Source: UBA6115 sp964534515
GTDB lineage: Bacteria; Bacillota; Clostridia; Christensenellales; Aristaeellaceae
Length of the DNA stretch: 12,150 bases
Reading direction: 5' to 3'
NCBI GenBank assembly: GCA_964534515.1
Contig: CAZHPW010000070.1
Coordinates: 1-12,150, forward strand
In this document: positions 5,966 through 12,150 of the stretch, in pieces
How positions within the stretch are numbered: the first letter of the stretch is position 1
Layout of the letters: the number at the start of each line of letters is the position of its first letter
Made by a program: the position numbers and the translations under genes
Notes under the pieces: model-generated
Told to the model about the DNA's origin: nothing
The model's database searches: none
What the model saw: the letters and a program-made list of their open reading frames with translations, nothing else

Positions 5966-7524
5966 GCGTGCAGGTGCCCATCATCACCTTGAACAAGTTA
6001 AAAAAGCGCTTCCCCGTGAAGGGCGGCGGCGCCGTGCGCGCGGTGGAGGACATCAGCCTCACTGTCTACAAGGGTGAGCGATTGGGCGTTGTGGGCGAAT
6101 CCGGCTGCGGCAAGAGCACCCTGGGCCGGGTCATTTTGCAGCTGTACCGTCAGACCAGCGGCGCCTGCGTCTATCATGGCCGCAGCCTGTCTGAGGTCGC
6201 GCCCCGCTACCGCGCGCGGGAAATCAACAAGCTGCTCACCTACCAGCACAAGGCCAGGAAGGACTACCAAAAATCCCTCCATCTGGAACTCAAGGCCCGC
6301 GCCGCGCGCATGGGCATGGATGAGGTATCCGCTCAGGCCAGCGCGCGGGAGGTGCGCAAGTACCGCCACTTCTCCAGGCAGTCAGAGCTGCTCTCCTTCC
6401 AGGCCAAGGAGCTGCGCAAGGAGGCCTCCCGCCAGCTGCGCGAGGGCTCAAGGACGGTCGGCTCCCTCATCCTAAGCCGGGACCTGAAAAAGGTGCAGGA
6501 CCTCTACCGGGAAGCCAACCAGTCCTTAAAACTGGCGCACAAGGCGCAGAAGGAACTGCTGCAGCAGGGCAAGCTGGTCTCACTTTACAATGATGAAATG
6601 CCGGATACCGCGAGCAATGGCCCGGTTGAAAACGCGCTGCGCGCCCACCTGAAGAACGCCGGTGAGAGCCTCAGCCGCGCGGAAGCCTACCGCCACACCA
6701 ACATCGCCGAAATCACCGAGCGCTGCTCTGACCCCAACTACTGGAAGCGCCTGGACAGCAATCAGGAGACCGGCATCAACCTGGGCAAGCTGTCCTCCCG
6801 CGAGATGCGGGACATCAGGCGCGACATGCAGATGATATTCCAGGACCCCGCCGCTTCCTTAGACCCCCGGGAGACCATCGGCAAGGCCATCGGGGAAACC
6901 TTCCGCATCCACACCAAACTCAAGCAAAAGGAGCGCAAGGAGCGCGCGATTGAGCTACTAAAGGTGGTGGGCCTAAAGCCCGACCATTATGATTACTACC
7001 CCCATCAATTGTCCGGCGGCCAGAAACAGCGCGTGGGCATCGCCCGGGCCATCGCGCTTCACCCGCGCTTCATGGTGCTGGATGAGTCGCTCTCGGCGCT
7101 GGATGTGTCCGTGCAGGCGCAGATTTTGCAGCTGCTGACCGACTTGCTCAAGGAATATGACTTGACTTATTTCTTCATCACCCACAACCTGGGTGTGGTG
7201 AAGCATTTCTGCGACCGGGTGATGGTGATGTACCTGGGCAGCGTGTGTGAATTAGCCCCGGTTGGCAACCTGTTCAAAACGCCGCTCCACCCCTACACCC
7301 AGTCGCTCTTAGCCTCCGTCCCCGTGCCCGAGGTCAAGGACAGGGACACGGAGGAAGCCCCGCTCATGGGCGAGGTGCCCTCCGCCGTCAACCCGCCCTC
7401 CGGCTGCCCCTTCCACACCCGCTGCCCCAAGATGATGCCGGTGTGCGCGGAGCAAAAGCCGCAATTGGCCGAGCAGGGCCCCGGCCACCTGGTGGCCTGC
7501 CACCTCTTCCCCGCCCAGATGTAA
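5962..7524 (+). CDS. dppF: Peptide-type ABC transporter ATPase, DppF/OppF family, with large helical insertion
   Basis: This is the partner ATPase of DppD. It has Walker A GESGCGKS (45-52), Q-loop IFQDPAASLDPR (292-303), signature LSGGQKQR (350-357), Walker B FMVLDE (370-375) and switch histidine in FITHNLG (His408). The C-terminal oligopeptide extension follows (GCPFHTRC, 481-488; CHLF near the end). All catalytic residues are present; DES replaces the commoner DEP after Walker B. The protein is 520 residues where DppF/OppF proteins are usually about 310-340. The surplus is a block of about 190 residues (roughly 82-271) between the strand after Walker A and the stretch leading to the Q-loop. 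It is rich in Lys, Arg, Glu, Gln and Ala and looks mainly helical, possibly coiled coil. The frame is continuous and flanking family sequence rejoins cleanly, so it is an insertion and not a fusion or an error. GGAGGT (5951-5956) serves as ribosome binding site. Confidence 0.94.
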   Translation: MSVQVPIITLNKLKKRFPVKGGGAVRAVEDISLTVYKGERLGVVGESGCGKSTLGRVILQLYRQTSGACVYHGRSLSEVAPRYRAREINKLLTYQHKARKDYQKSLHLELKARAARMGMDEVSAQASAREVRKYRHFSRQSELLSFQAKELRKEASRQLREGSRTVGSLILSRDLKKVQDLYREANQSLKLAHKAQKELLQQGKLVSLYNDEMPDTASNGPVENALRAHLKNAGESLSRAEAYRHTNIAEITERCSDPNYWKRLDSNQETGINLGKLSSREMRDIRRDMQMIFQDPAASLDPRETIGKAIGETFRIHTKLKQKERKERAIELLKVVGLKPDHYDYYPHQLSGGQKQRVGIARAIALHPRFMVLDESLSALDVSVQAQILQLLTDLLKEYDLTYFFITHNLGVVKHFCDRVMVMYLGSVCELAPVGNLFKTPLHPYTQSLLASVPVPEVKDRDTEEAPLMGEVPSAVNPPSGCPFHTRCPKMMPVCAEQKPQLAEQGPGHLVACHLFPAQM

Positions 7525-7537
7525 AGGAGTGCCCGAC

Positions 7538-9160
7538 ATGAGCAAACCGCCCTTTGACGCCGCCTTTAACCCCTACCCCGCCACACGCTATCCCATCACC
7601 GCCAGAAACGGCATGGTGAACGCCTCCCAACCCCAGGCCGCGGCCGCGGGGCTTAAAGCCATGCAAATGGGCGGGAACGCGGTGGACGCCGCGGTGGCGA
7701 CTGCCGCCGCGCTCACCGTGGTGGAGCCCACCGCCAACGGCATCGGCTCTGACGCCTTTGCCCTGGTGTGGATTGAGAAGGATAAAAAGCTCTACGCCCT
7801 CAACGCCAGCGGCTGGGCGCCGGAAAACCTGACGATTGACAAGGTCAAAGCCGCCGGGCATGAAACCATGCCCGTTCTTGGCTGGACGCCCACCATGGTG
7901 CCGGGCGCGCCGGCCGCCTGGGCCGCGCTGACTGGTCGCTTTGGGCAATTGCCCCTGACCAAGTCCATGGAGCCTGCCATCACCTATGCAGAGGAAGGCT
8001 ATCCCGTCTCCCCTGTCCTGGCCAGGATGTGGCAGCGCGCCGCCAAGCGCTACGCCAAGGAAAAGGGCAATCCCGCGTTTGAAGAATGGTTTCACACCTT
8101 CCTGCCCAAGGGCGAGGCCCCAGCCTGCGCTGACATGGTGCGTTTGCCCAACCACGCCAGGACGCTGCAATTGATTGCGGAAACCAACGCCGAAGCCTTT
8201 TACCGGGGTGAACTGACCGAGAAAATCGTCCGCGACAGCCAGGAGCTGGGCGGCTATTTCACCGCGGCTGATTTTGAGAACTACCAGCCCGAATGGGTGA
8301 CCCCCATCACGGTGGATTACCGGGGGTATACGGTCTGTGAAATCCCGCCCAACGGCCAGGGCATCGTGGCTTTGATGGCGCTGAACATCCTGAAGAACTT
8401 TGAGTTTAAAGAGAAGGAAAAAGCGGACAGCTTCCACCTGCAGTGGGAGGCGATGAAAACAGCCTTTGCCGATGGCAAGCACTATGTGACGGACGCGGCA
8501 AAGATGCAGGTCACCTCAGCGGACTTGTTAAGCCCAGCCTACGGCAAAAAGCGCGCGGGTGAAATCTCCCCCGCTGCCGCCCAGCCAGGACCCGGTGAGC
8601 CCAAGGGCTCGGGCACCGTGTACCTGTGCACGGCAGACAAGGACGGCAACATGGTCTCCTACATCCAGAGCAACTACATGGGCTTTGGCTCGGGCGTTGT
8701 GGTGCGCGGCACCGGCATCGCCCTGCAAAACAGGGGGGCCGATTTCTCGCTGAATTTAAAGGACGCCAACTGCCTCCAGCCCCGCAAGAAGAGCTACCAC
8801 ACCATCATCCCCGGCTTCCTCCTAAAGGACGGCGAAGCCATTGGCCCCTTTGGCGTGATGGGCGGCTACATGCAGCCCCAGGGCCATGTGCAGGTGGTGA
8901 TGAACCTGGTGGACTTCAAATTAAACCCCCAGCAGGCGCTGGACGCGCCCAGGTGGCAGTGGATGAAGGATAAGGTTTTCACCGTGGAAGCGGGCATGCA
9001 CCCCGAAATCATCAAACAGCTGGCCGATAAAGGCCACGAAGTTCAGATGCAGTACGAGTCCGCCGGCTTTGGCCGGGGCCAAATCATCTGGAATGCGCCA
9101 AACGGCGTCCTCATCGGGGGCACCGAATCCCGCACCGACAGCAACATCGCATGCTGGTAA
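7538..9160 (+). CDS. ggt: Gamma-glutamyltransferase family Ntn-hydrolase, cytoplasmic YwrD-like
   Basis: Family members autocleave before a threonine nucleophile and hydrolyse or transfer gamma-glutamyl groups, for example from glutathione. The 540 residues show GGNAVDAAVATA (45-56), then the processing site GSGT (357-360) with probable nucleophile Thr360, DGNMVS (369-374), FGSGVV (383-388), NRGADFS (398-404) whose Asp402 corresponds to the amino-group-binding Asp, and the oxyanion Gly pair in VMGGYMQPQGH (440-450). There is no signal peptide, so it should act in the cytoplasm, like Bacillus YwrD and unlike secreted Ggt. The arginine that binds the substrate carboxylate in classic enzymes (REMAP in E. 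coli) is replaced: here it reads SGWAP (91-95). Substrate may therefore differ. Start 7538 has AAAGGAG (7523-7529) eight bases upstream; a GTG at 7529 falls inside that site. It lies 13 bases after dppF in the same operon, suggesting it processes the imported compound. Confidence 0.93.
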   Translation: MSKPPFDAAFNPYPATRYPITARNGMVNASQPQAAAAGLKAMQMGGNAVDAAVATAAALTVVEPTANGIGSDAFALVWIEKDKKLYALNASGWAPENLTIDKVKAAGHETMPVLGWTPTMVPGAPAAWAALTGRFGQLPLTKSMEPAITYAEEGYPVSPVLARMWQRAAKRYAKEKGNPAFEEWFHTFLPKGEAPACADMVRLPNHARTLQLIAETNAEAFYRGELTEKIVRDSQELGGYFTAADFENYQPEWVTPITVDYRGYTVCEIPPNGQGIVALMALNILKNFEFKEKEKADSFHLQWEAMKTAFADGKHYVTDAAKMQVTSADLLSPAYGKKRAGEISPAAAQPGPGEPKGSGTVYLCTADKDGNMVSYIQSNYMGFGSGVVVRGTGIALQNRGADFSLNLKDANCLQPRKKSYHTIIPGFLLKDGEAIGPFGVMGGYMQPQGHVQVVMNLVDFKLNPQQALDAPRWQWMKDKVFTVEAGMHPEIIKQLADKGHEVQMQYESAGFGRGQIIWNAPNGVLIGGTESRTDSNIACW

Positions 9161-9180
9161 GCGCGAAGAAAGAAGGACGC

Positions 9181-9729
9181 ATGTTAAACGAACTGCTGGA
9201 CATCTTTTTGGTCTTTTGCAAGATGGGCGCTGTCACCTTTGGCGGCGGCTATGCGATGCTGCCCATCCTGCGGCGTGAAATCGTGCAGAAACGCCAGTGG
9301 CTGAGCGAGGAAAAGGTGATGGATTTCTATGCCGTCAGCCAGGGGCTGCCCGGCATCATCGCGATTAACGTGTCTGTCTTCATCGGCTACCAAAGGCAGA
9401 AGAGCAAGGGCGCCGTCGCGGCGGCGCTGGGCATGGTCACGCCCAGCATCATCATCATCACCCTCATCGCGGCCCTCCTGTCCAACTTCCAGGACAACCA
9501 GATTGTCCGCCACGCCTTCACCGCCATTTCCATCTGCGTGTGCGCGCTCATCATTGACGCGGTCATCAACATGTGGAAAAAAGGCGTCAAGGACGCGGTG
9601 GGCTTGTTCATCTGCCTTGTCACCTTCGCCCTGGCCGCGTTTACCAAGGTCTCCCCCATCCTCCTGGTGGTGGTGGCGGCCTTCTTAGGCGTTGGGGTGA
9701 AGAAAGCCGGCGAGGTGACGAAGAAATGA
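9181..9729 (+). CDS. chrA: Short-chain chromate-transporter family protein, first of pair
   Basis: This is a 182-residue membrane protein of the CHR family. Members are single-domain (short-chain) or double-domain, and short-chain ones usually work as pairs of unlike halves. Seen here are the N-terminal helix with FCKMGAVTFGGGYAMLPIL (12-30), a GLPGIIAIN stretch (about 55-63), a VGY-like FIGY (67-70), and several hydrophobic segments up to the C-terminus. The TPGP form typical of the family is degenerate here (LPGI) but intact in the partner. The start at 9181 has AAGGA three bases upstream, rather close; an ATG at 9151 overlapping ggt is possible. The gap to ggt is 20 bases, and its stop overlaps the partner start by four bases. 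The name reflects family only; sulfate, other oxyanions or organic anions are equally possible substrates. Confidence 0.9.
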   Translation: MLNELLDIFLVFCKMGAVTFGGGYAMLPILRREIVQKRQWLSEEKVMDFYAVSQGLPGIIAINVSVFIGYQRQKSKGAVAAALGMVTPSIIIITLIAALLSNFQDNQIVRHAFTAISICVCALIIDAVINMWKKGVKDAVGLFICLVTFALAAFTKVSPILLVVVAAFLGVGVKKAGEVTKK

Positions 9730-10289
9730 TTTATTTGCATCTGTTTTGGGAGTTCCTCAAAATCGGCCTCTTCGCCGTGGGCGGGGGCATGGCCACCCTG
9801 CCCTTCCTGCGGGAATTAAGTGTCAGAACGCTGTGGTTTGACCAGCAGCTCATCACCGACATGATTGCCATCTCCGAGTCCACCCCTGGGCCCATAGGCA
9901 TCAACATGGCCACCTATGTGGGCTACAATGTGGCGGGCGTGCTGGGCGGCATCATCGCGACTCTGGGTGAAATCATCCCCTCCATCCTGATTGTCATCCT
10001 GGTGTCCAAGTCCCTGGAAAAGTTTAGTAACAACAAGTACGTAGGCTATGTGTTCTACGGGCTGCGCCCCGCGGTCACCGGCCTCATCGCCGCCGCGGCC
10101 TTCAGCATTTTAAAGCACAGCGTCTTCAACTTCCCCCTGTATGAGATGACCGGACAGCTGCTGGACCTCATCTCCTGGAAAAACCTGGTCTTCTTTGGCG
10201 TGATGCTCTTTGCCATCCTCAAGTTCAAGAAGAGCCCCATCCTCTACATCGCCATCTCCGCGGTCATCGGCATCCTGTTCAAGTTCTAA
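9726..10289 (+). CDS. chrA: Short-chain chromate-transporter family protein, second of pair
   Basis: This 187-residue membrane protein is the second CHR-domain partner. It shows FLKIGLFAVGGGMATLPFL (10-28), the hallmark STPGPIGINMATYVGY (about 54-69), GGIIATLG (75-82) with IIPSILIVIL, and further hydrophobic helices with LRPAVTGL (about 116-123). The C-terminus is a final hydrophobic helix ending LFKF. It overlaps the first chr gene by ATGA (9726-9729), so the two are probably made in equal amounts and likely form a heteromer. In Bacillus subtilis a comparable short-chain pair has been reported to need both members for chromate resistance (recalled from literature). This is the last gene of the operon, ending just before a strong terminator. 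Confidence 0.92.
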   Translation: MIYLHLFWEFLKIGLFAVGGGMATLPFLRELSVRTLWFDQQLITDMIAISESTPGPIGINMATYVGYNVAGVLGGIIATLGEIIPSILIVILVSKSLEKFSNNKYVGYVFYGLRPAVTGLIAAAAFSILKHSVFNFPLYEMTGQLLDLISWKNLVFFGVMLFAILKFKKSPILYIAISAVIGILFKF

Positions 10290-10296
10290 TTGATAT

Positions 10297-10335
10297 AAAA
10301 AACGGGCGGCTTCGTTTGAAGCCGCCCGTTTTTTT
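10297..10335. terminator. Bidirectional intrinsic terminator shared by convergent operons
   Basis: A GC-rich stem (CGGGCGGCTTC 10303-10313 with GAAGCCGCCCG 10318-10328) closes on a 4-base loop GTTT. It is flanked by A6 on the left and T7 on the right, so each strand reads as stem plus U-tract. It ends the rightward transporter operon and also the leftward proS-EamA unit, whose last stop codon is at 10342-10344. Confidence 0.95.
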
Positions 10336-10341
10336 GTGGAA

Positions 10342-11238
10342 TCAATGCTCTTCACCTTGCAAGGTGTCCTTCACCAAGAGGAGCGAGCCCAGCAGCATCA
10401 CAAACAGCGCGAGGAAGTAATAAGGCGTGAGCTGTTCTCCCAGGATGATGAGCGAGAGTAGCGCGCCCAAAAAGGGCGCCAGGGCGTAAAAAGCGCTGGT
10501 CTTTGCCGCGCCCAGTTCTTTTTGGGAGCGGATGTACATAAAGATGCTCAGCCCATAGGACACAAAGCCCAACAGCAGCATCAGGGGCACCAGACCCAGT
10601 TTGGGCAGGGCCTCGCCCGAAAAAAGGGCGACGATGAGGGAGCCCAAGCCTGAGAAAATGCCCTTTAAGGTGACCACCAGGTAGGTATTCTTGTGGGAGA
10701 GCATGCGGGTGCAGTTGTTCTCCAAACCCCAACAGGTAGCCGCCAGCAGGATGAGCAGGGCGCCCGGTGAAAAAGTAAAATGGAAGGGCCACTCCAGGGA
10801 CAGGAGGAGGCTGGCCAGGGTGACCAGGCCAATCGCCATAAAGAGCGTCCTTGAAACCTTTTCCCTGAAGATGACAAAGGCAATGGCGGTGGTGGCCACA
10901 ATCTCAAAATTGTTGAGCAGGGAAGCCTGGGAGGAGGGGGTTTTGATCAGCCCCAGCATCAGAAAAATGGGCGCTAAAATATCCAGCACAATCATGCCGA
11001 TGACATAGGGCAGGTCCTTTTTCTCCATCCGGTCGCCTTGGGTCTTGCGCTGGGTGCCCAAAAAGTAGGACAGCCCAATGCCCAGGCCCGCGCCCAGGTA
11101 GAGGAAGGCAGCCATCATGACAGGGCCGGTTTCCCTTAACAGCAGTTTGGAAAAGGGAAAACTGACCGCGTAGAACAACGCGGCCAGTATCGCCAAAAGC
11201 ATGGCGGTCGGTTTGGCTTTTGCCAATGGTTTATTCAT
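10342..11238 (-). CDS. EamA/DMT-superfamily transporter
   Basis: This is a 298-residue polytopic membrane protein. It holds two tandem EamA-type halves, each of about five helices (roughly residues 12-146 and 155-292), which gives the usual ten-helix layout. Characteristic stretches are AALFYAVSFPFSKLLL in the first helix and AFYALAPFLGALLSLIILGE near the end, the typical EamA end-of-domain motif. Substrates in this superfamily include amino acids, nucleosides and other metabolites and cannot be told here. The ATG at 11238-11236 overlaps the proS stop in TGATG, so translation is probably coupled; a TTG one codon earlier is possible. No strong ribosome binding site is visible (only AAGG about eight bases upstream), which fits coupling. 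Its stop lies just before the shared terminator. Confidence 0.9.
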   Translation of the reverse strand: MNKPLAKAKPTAMLLAILAALFYAVSFPFSKLLLRETGPVMMAAFLYLGAGLGIGLSYFLGTQRKTQGDRMEKKDLPYVIGMIVLDILAPIFLMLGLIKTPSSQASLLNNFEIVATTAIAFVIFREKVSRTLFMAIGLVTLASLLLSLEWPFHFTFSPGALLILLAATCWGLENNCTRMLSHKNTYLVVTLKGIFSGLGSLIVALFSGEALPKLGLVPLMLLLGFVSYGLSIFMYIRSQKELGAAKTSAFYALAPFLGALLSLIILGEQLTPYYFLALFVMLLGSLLLVKDTLQGEEH

Positions 11239-12150
11239 CAATAGGCCTTGGCGAAATACATCACTTTGTCAGCCGGCTTCTGGCAGCAAACGCACTTGTC
11301 GTTAAAGGGCGTCTGGTCAAAGGGCATGTTGCGCGAGGTGGCGGAGTAGGCTTCCTTGATTTTGTCCTCGCAGGCGCGCTCGCCGCACCACATGGTCCTG
11401 GCGTAGCCGGTCTGCACCTGCTCGCCCAATTCCTCAAAGTTGAAGACGTCCTTGGTGCGGGACAGGCGGAAGGCGTTGGCGATGTCGTACATGTTCTTGC
11501 TGATGTCCTGTAGCAGCGCCTTGATGGCCTCCGCAAGGCCCTCAAAGGGCAGGGTGCCCTTTTCAAACGTGTCCCTTCTCATGTAGGTGACCACACCGTT
11601 TTCAATGTCACGCGGGCCCATCTCCAGGCGCAGCGGCACGCCCTTTAACTCCCACTCGTTGAATTTCCAGCCGGGGGAAACATTGTCCCTGTCATCCAGC
11701 TTGACGCGGATGCCCGCTGCCTTGAGCGAAGCGAACACTTCCTCCGCCTTTTCCATCACGCCGCCCTTGTGCGCGGCGATGGGCAGGATGACAGTCTGGA
11801 AGGGGGCGATTCCCGGGGGCAGTTTGAGGCCGCGCTCATCGCCATGCGCCATGATGAGGGCGCCAATGAGCCTGGTGGACACGCCCCAGCTGGTCTCATG
11901 GCAGTATTCCAGTACGCCTTCCTTGTTCTGGTAGCGGATTTCAAAGGGCTCGGAGAAATTGGTGCCGAAATTATGCGTGGTACCAGCCTGCAGAGCCTTG
12001 CCGTCCTGCATCATGGCTTCCACGGAATAGGTGGCGCGGGCGCCGGCAAATTTTTCCTTCTCGGACTTCTGGCCCACAAACAGCGGGATGGTCAGGACGT
12101 TTTCAATGACCTCGCGGTAGACTTCCAGCATCAAGAGGGTCTCCTCCTGC
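11238..12150 (-). CDS. proS: Prolyl-tRNA synthetase, archaeal/eukaryotic-type, C-terminal part
   Basis: This class II synthetase charges tRNA-Pro in the cytoplasm. The visible 303 residues start mid-protein (the 5' part lies beyond the right edge). They contain FAGARATYSVEAMMQDGKALQAGT, cut here to its key part MQDGKALQAGT, then class II motif 3 (WGVSTRLIGALIM), the anticodon-binding domain beginning at APFQTVILPIAAHK, and the C-terminal zinc-type region with Cys residues in CGERAC and CVCC. The protein ends FAKAY; a conserved C-terminal tyrosine is a mark of the archaeal/eukaryotic-type (type 3) ProS, distinct from the longer bacterial type with an editing domain. This form occurs in various Firmicutes and other bacteria. 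The EamA gene follows with a TGATG overlap. Identity is certain. Confidence 0.96.
   Translation of the reverse strand, partial: QEETLLMLEVYREVIENVLTIPLFVGQKSEKEKFAGARATYSVEAMMQDGKALQAGTTHNFGTNFSEPFEIRYQNKEGVLEYCHETSWGVSTRLIGALIMAHGDERGLKLPPGIAPFQTVILPIAAHKGGVMEKAEEVFASLKAAGIRVKLDDRDNVSPGWKFNEWELKGVPLRLEMGPRDIENGVVTYMRRDTFEKGTLPFEGLAEAIKALLQDISKNMYDIANAFRLSRTKDVFNFEELGEQVQTGYARTMWCGERACEDKIKEAYSATSRNMPFDQTPFNDKCVCCQKPADKVMYFAKAY

Noticed and set aside
4985..7524. Tandem dppD and dppF as a duplication unique to this locus
   Set aside because: Paired unlike ATPases are the normal architecture of peptide-type importers.
7388..8482. Long leftward open frame (about 364 codons) opposite dppF end and ggt
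   Set aside because: It is antisense to conserved coding sequence, spans a gene boundary and gives low-complexity Gly/Arg/His protein.

Overview
The window looks like chromosome of a GC-rich Firmicute (class Clostridia or a relative); this is inferred from gene content, strong AGGAGG-type ribosome binding sites and codon use rich in C/G at third positions, and the species cannot be named. The left edge holds the start of rpsJ (ribosomal protein S10, leftward), presumably the first gene of the S10 ribosomal operon. It has a near-consensus promoter and a structured leader of about 160 nt.

Bases 422-1344 form a long, more AT-rich stretch with no recognisable conserved gene. It holds one possible small leftward membrane-protein ORF with its own promoter, a 16-bp direct repeat and a 44-bp imperfect palindrome. 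From about 1345 a rightward operon of eight tightly packed genes runs to a strong terminator at 10297-10335. These are two peptide-type ABC permeases (dppB, dppC), a family 5 extracytoplasmic binding protein, two oligopeptide-type ATPases (dppD, dppF), a gamma-glutamyltransferase-family enzyme with no signal peptide (ggt, YwrD-like), and two short-chain chromate-transporter-family proteins. Four junctions have 4-base ATGA start/stop overlaps, and the binding-protein gene is separated from dppD by a stable hairpin.

The operon reads as one pathway: binding protein plus DppBCDF import a peptide or gamma-glutamyl-type compound, the cytoplasmic Ntn-hydrolase cleaves it, and the paired ChrA-like proteins move an anion across the membrane. 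The specific substrate is inference. From memory, Bacillus subtilis also has a YwrD-type enzyme close to a short-chain chromate-transporter pair (ywrA/ywrB), so the enzyme-transporter linkage may be conserved. Oddities are a roughly 190-residue helical insertion inside the DppF nucleotide-binding domain, a binding protein with no lipobox, and a GGT-like enzyme without the usual substrate-binding arginine.

The right end is leftward: proS (archaeal/eukaryotic-type prolyl-tRNA synthetase, its 5' part outside the window) overlaps a downstream EamA/DMT-family transporter gene, and that unit converges on the shared bidirectional terminator.
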